This document shows positions 44,498 through 56,888 of a stretch of DNA of 64,000 nucleotides, one piece after another. Source of the DNA: Morchella semilibera (taxonomy: Eukaryota > Ascomycota > Pezizomycetes > Pezizales > Morchellaceae). Under the pieces are notes generated by a model, which saw only the letters and a program-made list of their open reading frames with translations, had not been told where the DNA came from and made no database searches. The position numbers and the translations under genes were made by a program. Position 1 is the stretch's first letter; every line of letters begins with the position of its first letter. The stretch spans positions 1,684,370 to 1,748,369 of the forward strand of contig WBVU01000008.1 in assembly GCA_009192285.1 (NCBI GenBank), in the 5' to 3' direction.

Positions 44498-47400
44498 ATG
44501 GGAAAAGGAAAGAGAAATCAGAATCGCTCAAATAAAAAGGCCAAACCTGCAAATACGCCAGCTACAGCGAACAGTACCACTACCAATATCGATATCAGCA
44601 ACTCTAGTTCAGCAGCCACGTCCAGTGAACAGAGAAGCGCCTCGACCCCTGGGACTAAGCCGGTCGGGACCGATCAAGAAGGCCTAAATCAAAAGCCGCA
44701 TAAAAGAACTCGGAAGTGTCACTTTGTTCCACAGTGGATATTAAGGAACTTTGCGCGACAGGAGGGGTGAGAAATGACCTATCTACATTTGTTGATCAGT
44801 GTGTCTATATTAACCTCTTCTATATAGACCCCAGGATCCCAAAAACCCTTCAGTCTACTATTTCGATATCCAGAAAAAAGAACTCACACGTTCCTTGACC
44901 AGGGATGTCTATTACAAGGATTACCTATTTTCAGCCCACCAGAACGAGGAAAAGCTCAGTCAACTCGAGAGCAGAGCAAGCAGGTCTTTCCAAGAGATAA
45001 TGGCGACGATAAATAATCGCGATAAAAAATCCCGGAAACGGATCGGTCCCAAAGGCAATCTTCGCGACGCAGAAGCGAAAGTATTTGGAGGATCTACGGA
45101 AGTTCTTGTTTGTCATGTATTATCACCAGGTCTCTGTAGGCCACACATTCTATGACGAAGATCACCCCGAGAACGACAGGATGCAATCATGGATCCAATC
45201 TTACCGTGAAAGATATAAGCTCAGTACTTCCCCGCAGGATACATGGCTCCATGTACTTAGTCACTACCTCCGAACGCCGCATAAGGAACTCATGGAGCAA
45301 GGGGGGAAGGTCGAGAGATTCATGACTAATGAGATTTTTAGCAGACTACGACCCGATATTTCTTCATCAGGGTCAAACATGATGCGTGATGCTTTGGCCG
45401 TATACAAATCTGTGAAAGCAGACCCCGAATTGGAGGAATGGAGGTCGCTGCCGTACTATGACAATATGCAAATGTTCCTAGTTATTTGGGAAGCCGCCCC
45501 CGATGAAGAATTTCTAATGTCAGATAACTCGTTCGGACTTTACGAAGGGCGAAACGAGGAAGTAGGCCCACTTCACAGGATCTATATCGTATCGCCAAAG
45601 ATCGCTTTAGTTCTTTGCCATCCAGGTCTTAAAGAAACCAGCCATCTGCCCGGATTCGTAAATTACGCCAACCCCTTCCAGCTGAGCACCGAACAGTGCA
45701 GCATGTCTATGCTCTTAAATGCGCCTCATCCTGCAGCGAACGTCAAGTACAAGCACAACAAACCACTCCCCTCATCGATGATCACCCTTTACGGGAATGC
45801 CGGTGCTGCACACCCCCACCCTGATGATGAGTTTGAGCTCCGGGTCTCAATACTCTCATCTAAAGACACGCATACAATCAATGCAATCATTCTCGGAAAT
45901 GCCAGGGATGACGGTAAGATTACATTTGGCTCGAAAGGTGCCGCTCTTCGCACCTTGAGGGAGTTTGAGACGAATCTCGAGTTTAATCGAAAGTGTAAAC
46001 CAAAGTTTGCACCATTGGTACAACAATTATCGGAGGAACTTGGTGCTCGATCAGATACCCACCCTATCCCACATCAGCCTGACCTCTCGGACACAATCCC
46101 GCTTCTTCAACTTCCTCCGCTGTCAGAGGAGCCCGGTACCTTTTGGGAAACATCACTTATGGTATATCATGTTTTGCACACGGGACAGGACCCCCAATGC
46201 ACTAGTTATAGATTGTGGGAACAGCTGCATACCGACAGCCTCGTAATAAACGCCAACACGAGTTCGAACGTCCATAAAGCGAGGCTAGTGTCTAAGATGG
46301 ATGACAGGTTTGCCTATGTCCTGTTCAAGTTCTGCTCCGGGGTCCTGGCGCGGCAGTTTGGGGAATCCCTCAATCCCCAACCATACTTGGAGCAACTAAT
46401 AATACGATTTTTGGATCATCTCCTCAAAAACAATAGACCAATCTTCGATATGATTGAAAAGAGCGCCGTTGAAATTCTTCGCAGATCCTGCCACCAGCCA
46501 ACCCTTGCATTGACGGCAAGGGTCAAGATAGAAATCAACGTAAGCTGGCCCCTTACCTACATGTAGCTCGACCCTACTGGCAGACTAATATATTTTTAGC
46601 CAGGGGATGATGACAGTATACCAGTCCCTACAGTTCCCCCAGCTCCCCCTAAAAATTCAGAATCTACGGCAAACCGAGCAGACGGTCTTGAGGCGCCTGC
46701 GGCAGCATATCTAGAGTGGTCATTTGGTCGAACGGAACACATTCGCCGCAACATGTCCCCGGAGGTGTTTGTCCCACCTTATCCATACACGGTAGGCTCT
46801 CCACAAGAGCTTCCGGATCTAGGTGGGGAATCACTTGCGGATACAGTCCCAAACAACCAGGACCCCGAACCAGCCGAGAACCCTGAGCATGGGTCCAATA
46901 CTAAAGATTCACTGCCGACCCAACAGGTTGACCATGATACGACTAATAACTTGTCTCCTGAAGAGGAAATAGATGAAGAAGAGGGCTCGACGCAGTGCCC
47001 GGATGTTGACCCAGGAGCCAGCTTCAACACGGAGCTTCAGGAAAATGTGGAACAGGAGTTTAACAGGTCAAGAACTTGGAAAGATCTTTGCTTAGATTCC
47101 AGCATAGGCGTGTGTGAAGAGCTTGGTGTCATACGTGAAGAGCTTGAACTCATACTCGTAAAGGCTTTGGCACTCACTGTTGTGTTGCCAGCGATATATT
47201 CTCTTTACGTGTTCGCCACGACAATTGTTCAAGCTGTGCAGCTAGCTTACCACTACCAACCTTCATCACTTAAACCTGGCGCACTGCCCGCTACCCAAAC
47301 CTCGAAACCCAGGAGAAGTACCCATTCACCAGACAGCTATTCAGCAACTACCATCATCATTTCTTACATAGTAATCTATCCCGCCACGATAATAGTGGTC

Positions 47401-47616
47401 CTATATGCTTTCTTTTCCTTGACACTAGTCGAGTTTTCTGCCTTGGTCATTTTCAACCTACTCAACGAAATTGATGGGGATTTCACAGCTACGTTTGCGG
47501 ACTGGTATGCACATGTATGGTCTGGAAAGCCGAAAGACCCCAAAGAGTCTCGCATGTTTTTAGAAGTCGAGGTTTTCTTTACTATATTTCTACTACTCCA
47601 GCTGGGATTTCTGTGA
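44498..47616 (+). CDS. DUF4238 protein with C-terminal membrane helices (one apparent frameshift)
   Basis: Exons are 44498-44766, 44828-46539 and 46600-47616, with in-phase introns of 61 and 60 bases; the product is about 1000 residues. After a polar N-terminus, HFVPQWILRNFA is the signature start of DUF4238. SVYYFDIQKKELT, EKLSQLESRAS, EDLRKFLFVMYY, DEEFLMSDNSFG and HRIYIVSPKIALVL follow in the order of that family. Near 45,063-45,068 the frame moves by one base, between PKGNLR and QKRKYLEDLRKF. No intron explains this, so it is either a recent mutation or a sequence error. The remaining 490-codon stretch is intact. Exon 3 adds an acidic linker and three to four hydrophobic segments (LALTVVLPAIYSLYVFATTI; IISYIVIYPATIIVVLYAFF; a final FFTIFLLLQLGFL), suggesting a membrane anchor. 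DUF4238 has no established biochemical role that I can cite. Confidence 0.75.
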
Positions 47617-48211
47617 TGGGAATATATTCTTCGGTACACCGCGGTAGTCTTGGAGCGATAGTTACCGAACAGTCGTAACTCATATGCTTGCTTCATTCTT
47701 TTCCTGTTTTGGCCCCTTATTTCCCGTCCATTTCTATTATCCATATCAATCTCAATATTTACATACCATGCTCCTACCTAGACCGTTTCGAGTGAACCCT
47801 ACTAAATAGCAACGATACAGTTTGCCACCAACTGTATCTTAATCTGGCTATCATTGACCCCTAGCTGTACACGTTAACGTTCCAACGATGCTCCCACGCA
47901 CATACCCTAACTTATAATTGCGAGGCTATATCAAAGAAAGGAGTATTTCTACTTATGGCGCAAGATCGGATGGAGAGGTACGTATACCGTACACCGGCGG
48001 GTCATTATCATCGTTGCGTATGCATACTTTAATTAAGACCCTAAATATATTTATTACACCTTATAGTTTGATTATTGAAATTAGAGAATTGGCATCGATT
48101 ATAATCCCAACAGACCAAGCACAGCTCTAGAGTCTAGAGGGAGAGTTGTGGTCAGGGTTAGGGTACGGAACGTTTCATGACTAGAAGATTCTACCCCCGT
48201 GTGAACCAATC
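47617..48211. other. Intergenic, no gene seen
   Basis: This is the 3' flank of the DUF4238 gene and an AT-rich stretch. A 70-codon frame at 47918 has no known motif. TTAGGG occurs once near 48,158. Confidence 0.35.
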
Positions 48212-48538
48212 ATGACATCAAATATTACTCTACTCGAGCTCTGGATTATTATCCCTTCCCTCCATACTTCACCAGCAGAAGTTATACTTGCCATTGCAGA
48301 CCACCTACCGTCACAAAGTGATATCATTCATTCCTCCTCCTCCGTCTCGCGCTACTTCCGTCGCAAGGTGATTTTACCGGATGCACAGTCCCGAACCTCC
48401 ATACCCGTTTCGAGACCAACTGGGCCCTTTCTCACAGACCTGGTGCTGCGTCTTGACCGCAATCACATTCGAAATGATTATGATCTCGACTTCTACTGTA
48501 TAGATACAAATAGCCCTATTTCTTTGGAGGCTGGATGA
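48212..48538 (+). pseudogene. F-box protein fragment
   Basis: SPAEVILAIADHLPSQSDII followed by HSSSSVSRYFRR matches the F-box pattern (L-P/S-x-E-hydrophobic...I..HL....DI......VSR.FR). F-box proteins recruit substrates to SCF ubiquitin ligases. Only 108 codons are open. Downstream DNA to about 49,400 has further open pieces in different frames but no clear leucine-rich or other substrate domain. The N-terminal context and spacing suggest the start is near-native. It may be a truncated gene, or one with introns I could not resolve. Confidence 0.45.
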
Positions 48539-51406
48539 GCACTCTACTAGTAACCTTGAAGGAATACGCTCCCTGAGTCTTGTCTTCCCTATGAGAGTGG
48601 CCCTGATTTTTGAGGATCCAATGTTCTCAAAGACCGTCGGAGGCTATTTTGCCAAGTGATCCTTTGGCTCGGTGCGGCCCACGATGCCGATGCACTTCGT
48701 GCCTCGCCCCAAAGAAAGCGCCTCGAGGTGATACGAGGTATACCCTTCCATGAGCCGAAGCACCTCAATACATGGTACCTCTCCCGACCCGAGTCGACTC
48801 GAGTCAGCTTAATTAAGTCGATATAATCTTCAAGCTGCCAGAGCAGAGATACTCGTGTACGTGTGTTATAGATCCTGGGTAATCGAACTAGATAAGAGCT
48901 AGGTATTGAGAACCCAGTACACTACCAAGACCTACCTCGAGGAGAGACAAATCAGATCTGACTAGAGGGAGGGGCAACTCCATACACTCTGTTTTCTTCA
49001 CCTCGATGTACACTGACCCTGTCACGAATAATGTTCTCATCAAATAACAACCCATACTTTCTGGAGAGTTTGATTGTGTCGGATGGTGTAGCTGCTTCTC
49101 TTGAAGGACTCACATTAATCCGACATCCGATAATCCATTATACAGAACTTGCTGGGAACAGAACGTGTATTCTCACAACTTTCAAAGCAGACTGAGGCGC
49201 TTGAAGATGTTCCGAGTAGAGAGAAAGCTAGGGTACAAGTTCGTTCGGTTTTTAGACCTCATCCGGAGGAGTGGTCGAGAGGATTCCGTGTATCAGGTGG
49301 ATGTGGAGGCTCCACTTCGGCTATGGGCGAAGATTGGACAGACCTCGAGGTTCGATCGAAGGAGATTGGTATATTTCATTGATTGGCTCCTATAGATATG
49401 CATTCTAACTGCTGAAGGTATTGAAGGTATTGACTGGTAGATTTCGTTTCTAGTACGAACTCTGTCACCATTGATTGCGATAGCTACATATTCAGAGAGG
49501 CTGTTTGAGAAAAGAGACTCGGGACGTGCTCACAGGATACACCCTAGAACTACCGTTACCGCCGTCCGTTACTGGAACTTGTATTGGAATTCTGATAGGT
49601 CACGTCCGTTTTACACACCTACCGACTCGATCAACGCGCACATGCCCCCTCGTCTTACCACTTTACTTCTGCTGCTCCTCCGGACCACCTGGCTTTTATT
49701 CCTTGCCATTTTCCTAGAAATATCACTCGCTCTTATAGCCTTGTCCGCCTCAAGAATAGTGACAATTGACATTAACCTCCTCGACCTATACGCTGTAGGT
49801 GATTTGGGGGCCCTTATATGTACCCATTATACAGACCCTATAGCTATACCGTGTCCTATCAATCATTTCTGACATACTATGTTATCAGGAGGTATATAAA
49901 CACCATAACTGCACATATCTCGCCGTCTTTGGAAGCCCAAATTAGCATTCACAGGGGATTAAGGGCTGCGTATATCAATGCGTAACTCTCTATTTTATTC
50001 GAAATATCATACCCCGATACCCCCATGACCTGGAACACCAGAGACACGTCCCGAGTCCGGGACTAAGACAGAAAATCAATCCCACTCATTGACAGACGCA
50101 CAAGTCGGCCGGTCTCGGGTCCAAAAGCTGAGTACCCACTCATGACTCTGAGCATAGCGACTCCACTGCCTTCCACAAGGCCCGAAACCTCAGGGCTCCC
50201 ATAATCATCGCTTTGAGCCCTAAGTCTTGCCCTCCACAAGGCGCCTGTATATCCGCACATCGAGATACCAGCAAACCCTAACCCTGATACAAAAACTGAT
50301 TTTTGTTTCATGACACCAATTGTGCGCAGCCTACATAAGCGGGTCCAAGTAGCACCAAACCTCAGGAATGTTACCTGTCATTTCCGGAGCAAGAATAACG
50401 AGCGAGCGTGGCGAAAATAGTAGCAAGCAAACCCAGTACGAAAAAACCCAGTCCTACCAAAAAACGCTCCAGGTTCAACCCCCTCCAGGACGCCAAATAC
50501 TCGCATATCCATCATGCATCGGCGCACGCACCAGAATCTACCCATATTGTGTGTGTAGCATCAGGCACCAAAAGGAGTCTACATGTCGATCACAGGCCTT
50601 GTTCATAAGGGGAGTCCTCGGGTAAATGGTGTCCAAAGATGTTTAATATATGAATCCCCTGTGTCGAGGTTATACTCTATATACCTGGTAGGTCAAGCTT
50701 TGGTGTATCTATGGGAATTTCTGTGTTCTGTGGTTGCGCCAATACATGTTTGATATTCGATACCTGCAATCTTTGGGTGGAAATTCCAGACTTCATATAT
50801 GTACGTCATCTTCTCCACAACCCCACGCCATAGAAAGCACCATACACACCCCCAAGCACACGTCCACACACCCGCCAATCCTTCCCACATCAAAGATATC
50901 CCTAAATTATAAAAATGATGCATCTACACCACTACCCCAACACCAGCGCCAGCGCCAGCACCAGCACAATACCTAACCCACAGCCCCGGCTACCCCCCCC
51001 CCCCCCCGCATCCCCGCTGCTACCCGTCCCATTCCACCCCTACCCCACACCCCCCACCAAGAACCTCCCCCCGAACAGCGCTGAATCACAGCCCATCACT
51101 CGCTCGTCAGCACGAACCGTTGATCGTCCCCACGACGTTATCAATGGACACGCAGAATCGATATACACCGCAGAGCGCACTTTCTCTTGAATTAATCTGG
51201 CTGCAGACATGGAGACCTATATATGAGGGTACGAAGCTTTTGGTCTAGATCTAGCGGGCTAACAGCTATGTCGAGGTAAAGGGATATAGAACGGCAACAA
51301 GGACGACATGGAAAAAAGTATGTAAAAAGAAATAAAAAAATAAAAGGTAGTTACCATACACATAAACAACCATTACCACCTCCCCCACTCCCCATACCCC
51401 TATAGT
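48539..51406. other. Intergenic, possible decayed F-box gene body and low-complexity DNA
   Basis: Overlapping frames at 49149-49395 may be remains of the F-box gene. A frame at 49471-49872 contains one hydrophobic segment (LLLLLRTTWLLFLAIFLEIS) but no other support. AAACCCTAACCC near 50,272 is telomere-like. A 15-C run lies near 50,995 amid Pro/Ala-rich low-complexity sequence. Confidence 0.4.
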
Positions 51407-52386
51407 CTACGCCTTCTCATACACCTTCCCCCTGGCCACACCCCCCCACCCCACCGGCGCCTCCATCGGGCTCTCCATCTCCGCAATCACCTCCTCCACC
51501 GGCCTCACCCTCTGCACGCCGCCGTCCGTGCCCATCTCGACAATCTGCCGTCCATCCGGCCCCAGCAAGCCCCCTCCTGCTCCTGCCGCCGCAGAATCCT
51601 TATCAGAGACCTGGTTCCTCCGGCCCCTGCACAGCCAGAATACCAGTCCACCGATGGCCAACGTCCCCGCGAGGCCTCCGACCGCAGCACCCACGATAGT
51701 CCCCGTACCCACACCCCCACCCCCACCCCCACTACTACTACCACCATTATTCGGGACCGCCGTCCCCGTCCCCGTCGCCGTCGAACTTGCCGTACTCGTA
51801 CCCGCCGCCGTCGTGCCCGTCACAGCGGTGGTGGTGGAGCTGGAAAAGGTTGTATTGTACTCGCACTCCCCCTGCCACCAGCTCTCCCACAGCGTCGCGT
51901 CATCCTTGGTGCACCCGCCCGCGCAGTCTGGCTGTCCCCACGAGCAGACGCAGTTGCGGGTGAGGTCGTTGACGCAGTGGGTGTTTTCCTTCTCGAAGCA
52001 CGACTGGGCGCATGTGGGGATGGCGGTTGTGTTTACGGCGGGGACGGACGGGCACTGGGTTGCGTACCAGGACTCGGCGGAGCTCCAGCAGGAGGCCTCG
52101 GCGCTGATTGCGCAGGAGAGGGGCGATGGAAGGGAGCAGAAGCAGGAGAGTGTTGGGGGATTGGTGGGGCACGAGAGGGCTCGCCAGCGACTGTGTGTGG
52201 TGTGTGCGTTAGTTTAGTTTTAGGACTAGGGGGAATGGAATCCTACGTGAGGCAAACACTCGCGCATATTGGAAATTCCGTAAAGTCCACCTCGAGTGCG
52301 GTTGTCTGTCTGGTGTAGAGGGTCTGATCTATCCCAGCAGCAGCAGCAGCAGCAGAGACTATCAGACTCAGACAGAAGGCCTTCAT
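51407..52386 (-). CDS. Secreted/membrane protein with two CFEM-like cysteine domains
   Basis: Exon 1 (52386-52247) and exon 2 (52190-51407) join across a 56-base intron (GTAGGA...CACAG) to give 307 residues. MKAFCLSLIVSAAAAAAG is a signal peptide whose Ala run comes from a (CAG)n tract. FPICASVCLTRWRALSC, LSCFCS and LSCAISAEASC form a CFEM-like cysteine pattern. A second set (IPTCAQSC, HCVNDLTRNCVCSWGQPDC, GGCTKDD, GEC) follows. CFEM domains occur in fungal wall, haem-uptake and adhesion proteins. A Thr/Ser/Gly-rich stalk leads to one transmembrane helix (TIVGAAVGGLAGTLAIGGLV) with a basic stop-transfer RGRR and a 70-residue cytoplasmic tail. That tail, instead of a GPI anchor, is unusual for a CFEM protein and could allow signalling; this is inference. 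Confidence 0.78.
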
Positions 52387-52397
52387 GATTGTAACGG

Positions 52398-52449
52398 TGG
52401 TGGTGGTTATAGTGATGGTGGTGATGATGGTGATGGTGATGGTGATATG
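52398..52449. repeat. ATGGTG/GGTGAT microsatellite
   Basis: A degenerate trinucleotide tract of GGT and GAT units lies just upstream of the CFEM-like gene start, in its presumed 5' leader. Confidence 0.7.
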
Positions 52450-53482
52450 GCAGAGGTGAAGATATCAGACGGGAAGATGACCACCACTCCCTCCCTCCGG
52501 ATCCTTCCTTCCTCTCTCTTCGCACCACCGTGACAGTGAGAGTGACTGGTACCCATTATGCATGTAAAGTTTGAATCATGCAGCCAAGAGCTGTTAAGGC
52601 AAGGGCCGTGTGTGGGTGTTATAACTGCACGTCGATTGTTGCACTTTTGATTATCGGCCTTGCCGTATATTATTTATACTGGGTAGAGTATGAATCTGTC
52701 TGTCCCTGCTGGGATGGATAGAGTACCCAACTAACCCCCACTACACCACCCGGATAGCATACAAACCGTAGGTAGAGAGGGCAGGGCACTCTACTGTAAA
52801 GTACAACGGAAAGCCTCGTCGACCGCCTCGTCAAAGACTTCCCGATTGAATGTCGCACGAGGGTTGCTCTGTGCGACATGAGCACAGTGAGTGACATACT
52901 GGCTGTGCGACCAATCGGGTGCAGGGACTATTCTCTTGTACTGGGGGGGGTAGACTCTTCTGGGAGTGCCTACATCCATACCCTCTCTCCTCATTGAGAA
53001 GTCTACCTACCCTGCTCTAGGTACAGTGCATACCCACATCTATACTAGCGGGGAGTGTGTTGTCTCTCTCTCTCTCAGGGGAATGTCTCTTCCCTCTCTC
53101 CCCCCCCAGAATAGACACTCGCTTGTATCCCCAACGTGTCATGTTACATGGTCCCCACACCTCGTATCTTCTTCTCTCTCTCTCTCTGATTAATAAAGTG
53201 AATTAGCCTCTACACCCCTCCCCCCCCTCCCCCCCTTTACATACATACATCATACAACAATAAAATATCCATCCCAGGGTGGATCCCTGACACCCCCCCC
53301 TCCCTCCCTCGTCTATCTTGACTTCAGCTCTTGCCAAGCTTAAATCAACCCCATGCCAGTGCACTCACTCCCTGAAACTAAAACGGGGGAGGGGATTTAC
53401 AGTAGAATCTCATCTCGTAAAATATAAAATAAATAAAAGAAATATAAAAGAATAAAAGAAATATCAAATATCCCCATCCCCA
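52450..53482. other. Intergenic between two minus-strand genes
   Basis: CT-rich tracts at about 53,070-53,190 and C-rich runs near 53,220-53,310 are present. No gene or RNA is seen. The last part is the 3' flank of the kelch gene that follows. Confidence 0.4.
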
Positions 53483-55529
53483 CTACCGGTTCGTCCCCAC
53501 GTCGCTTCCATCAAGCTCGTGGTGATACGTGCTCTCCCCATGCACCTCCGGGATCGCGCCATCAGGGAATCCCGGGGTCGTGTATGTGGGCGCTGGCGAC
53601 TTTGACCCGTAATGCGGTGGTGCCGTCGAGTACACAGAGTCCCTGTGGGGTGAGTACACCCCACCGTGAATGGCGGGATCGTATGGTCCAGCATCCCGCA
53701 CTTCTGTGGTCGGTAGAGGGGCAACTGCCGCCGCCGCCGCTGCTGCTGCTGCCTTCTTCTGCTTGCGCCGCCTGATGAGTAGGAAACCTCCGAGCAGGAG
53801 AACACCAGCTGCTACACCACCCACGCTTCCACCCACGATGGCCCCGATGGGAGTGCTCTTCTTATCGCTGCCGGATGAGTCCGAGCTGTCGTCTGCGGTG
53901 GTGTTTTGCGCGGCAAATATGTAGGGCGCTTCCCATGCGTTCTTGAGTCCGCTCACGTACGAGGCTTGAACGACTGCTCCTCCATTTACACTGTTTGAAA
54001 ATTAAAAGAGTTAGTCACGGCACATGATAAAAAAAAATGAGTGAGCAATAAATACCCTCCACCAATCTCCGCAGAGACAAACTCTGGAACCTGGTAGGCA
54101 GAGGTGTCGTCCAGGGCAAACTCCTCCGTGACATTCCCCGTGTTGAGGTCCACAATCTGGAAAAGGGTCAGGCAGGTTGTCGTCACGTATCCCGCGCTGA
54201 TGAGCATTCGGTGGTTGCCAATCAGGTTGCAGCTTGCGCTGCTGCGCGGGTACTCGATGTTTGGGCCCTTGGTCCACACAAACTGCGGAACGCTCAGAAC
54301 CCAGTAGTCGTCGATGAGTGGCAGAAAATCGTCGTCTTGCGGTCTTGTACCGCCATATACATGAATCTAAACCAGTCAACATCAATCCTAGAGCATAATT
54401 ATAAAGGTCACATACCTGGTGGGTGGAGCCATCGCTCGAGCTCGTGACTACTGCGCAGTTTCCGGCGCGGTCTGGAGGGGTCCTTCCGGTGGTGGGCTGG
54501 AGATACCATTTATCGTTTGCAATGTCGTACACATGGATCTCGTCCATCGCAATCTATTCATCCCCCTCCGTTAGAATTCTCTGCCTCATGTCTTTTATCT
54601 CAGGTATTGCAGCTTACTGGGGTGGCCAAATCCGATCGCTCAACTCCCCCAATCATGACCAACATCCCCCTCTCCCCTGCGGGAACGAAGCTTGCGGATG
54701 ACCAGAGCTTGGACGGCGCCTCATGCCTCGTAAAAACCCCGGTGGTAAAGTTGTAGGCAAACAGCTCGTTGGGATGGTATGTATCCGTCGTGGGCTGTGG
54801 GCCCGCCATATATGTCATCCCGAGCTCGGGAACATTTGCGACCGCTTTCGCCCCGCTCGGGAGCGAGTTCTCGGAGAGAGTCGATGGCCAGTCAATCACC
54901 GTCAAATCCCACGTATCGGGCGTAAAGGTCACCAAGTTTGTACCAATCGTTTGCACATTGAGTTTCTCGCGGTGCTGGCCTTGGAATGTCCTGAATTAAC
55001 ACGGCCGTATTAGTACTGCGCGACTCGATATTTCTTTTTTTTTTCTCTTTTTTTTTTTTGGTTTTTTGCAGCCTTACATCTTTGAGCCGTCTCCGGACAA
55101 GAAATAATCCTCAAATGCAAAGTTTGGCGATACCCTCCACTCAATTTCGTACGAGCTGGTCTTGAGCGCGGTGTTCAGCGGTACCGTACCGACGAGAATC
55201 TCAATCTCAAGCATGACATTGCTGCTATTGCTGATATCATTGATATTGGTGAAGAGATGGATGTTTTTGTCGGTAACGATGGCTACATACACCCTTTTTG
55301 TTAGTCTATATGATCCTCTCTTTTTTTTTTTTTTTTTTTACCAATTAGGGGGGTTATTATTATTATTATTATTACTTCTTGCACTGATATTCAGCTGGAG
55401 ATCCTCGCACCCGCGACTGTCCCTATAACGACCAGTCTGGTAGACTTCAAGGGTTGCAGACTGACTGGCGACAGTCTGGAAGAGCGTGCAAAGGCCTAGG
55501 GCCAAGGCGGCCGTGAATGTTGAAGCCAT
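53483..55529 (-). CDS. Kelch-repeat type I membrane protein
   Basis: Six exons fit in phase on the minus strand: 55529-55376, 55282-55078, 54990-54618, 54553-54416, 54366-54056 and 53990-53483, giving 562 residues. MASTFTAALALGLCTLFQTV is a signal peptide. Kelch-type blades follow (ELGMTYMAGPQP, MLVMIGGVERSD, IHVYDIANDKWY, IHVYGGTRPQDDDF, DDYWVLSVPQFVWTKG). A Ser/Asp-rich stretch precedes the transmembrane helix (AIVGGSVGGVAAGVLLLGGF) and the basic stop RRRKQKK. The cytoplasmic tail begins with nine alanines and is Pro/Tyr-rich. Intron 1 holds a TAA-type repeat and a poly-A tract. Such proteins are common in filamentous ascomycetes; the function is not settled. It lies head to head with the paralogue at 56.9 kb. 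Confidence 0.85.
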
Positions 55530-56888
55530 TTATTATTAGGATTGTTTGATGGTTTCCCCCGCTCGTATCCGCAGTTTAGAGTTGATGCTGGGGAAGATTT
55601 ATTTTACTGAGAGGGCGAAGATAAAGGTTGGTAGCAGAAGAACCCTAGCTTGCCACGGATAGACAAACCCTAGAGGGCCAAAGCTACTATAGCCTAGTGT
55701 GATTGGGTTGGGTTGAGGGGAGGGGGGGAGAAAGCAGTGTTTTACCTACCTCATGTATGCATAAATACCTACATGGTACAGGTGCGGCTGACATTTTTTG
55801 AAATTTTTATTAACTGCAAGTTCATGAACATGTCGCACCATTGACTGGCGCTACACATGGAGCGGAAACATTCGATCCGACGGTCCATCTACATGTTGTG
55901 ATAGTGGCAGTGTAATTCCTCGTCTCTGGCGGCAGCCACGAGATTTTTAATGTTGGGGGTAGATACACTTTACGTCTGCATACCTACCCTAGACCATACA
56001 CCTCGCCCAACCAGCAATTAGCAAGTGCAAGCAGGAGGCGTAAATGGTCCTGATATTTTATATTTTGTGATTCATCTGTGTAAGTATTTCCAAGGATTGC
56101 AACAGCGGGAAAGAAAGAGAGTCTTTAGGAGGAGAGGGGGCTGGTAGACCATTTCGGTCTGTCTTGGGGGTGGTACATTCTTGGTCAGGTTTAATTGTGA
56201 GTAACGTCCCGATACACATAGTGGTGTATTACCTTCTTCCCCGAATATCGGGTTTTCATATCAAGAAGTTTTTATACATGTTGATATGGCTCTTAGATAC
56301 ATGTATTATTATTATTATTACAGACATGACGTTTTTTTTTGTTCTGAAGCATTCCAGAAGCTCCATGATCCAGACTGCACTTTCAACGTCCAAGATCATC
56401 GACAACAACATGTGGTGGATAAATTCTCTCTGCCAACTAAATGGGTGAAAGCAAGGTTATGCGACTATTCTTATTATGGACCACAGTCAGGGTTCATGAA
56501 CTGAATTGAGGACTCTTTCACACACACCCTGCCCGGTTTCAAATGGAGTGTTACACAAAGGATAGGTAGATACTTGAGTTTACCCTACAGTAGCGTTGCA
56601 TGTCTTGAATGCCTGCATCGTGGGTGTCTCGATTCGAAGTACAGGTATTAACACAATATAACAGTTATCACGCTGTTGAGCGAAAACATCCCCCTTCTTA
56701 AGCCGTGACTGCCAAGATTATCATGGATCTCTCTCTCTCTCTCTATCTCTCTCACTCTCTCTCATCCCTCTTCTCTCTCTCTCTCTTCTCTGCTGCTCGA
56801 CTCTTCACGTACCGTCACCGATAATACATCCCCCTGTCAACAACCCCAAGTTATTGTAGTTGCTAACAGGCACTAATCTGACAATACA
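55530..56888. promoter_or_regulatory. Shared divergent promoter of the two kelch genes
   Basis: About 1.36 kb separates the two start codons. A CT microsatellite (about 56,730-56,790) and CT-rich DNA lie just upstream of the plus-strand gene, as in many fungal leaders. Short open frames at 56164-56504 have no motif. Confidence 0.5.

Noticed and set aside
49471-49872. Frame with one hydrophobic segment
   Set aside because: A single Leu-rich stretch with no signal-peptide logic, homologue or splice support; possible but not supportable.
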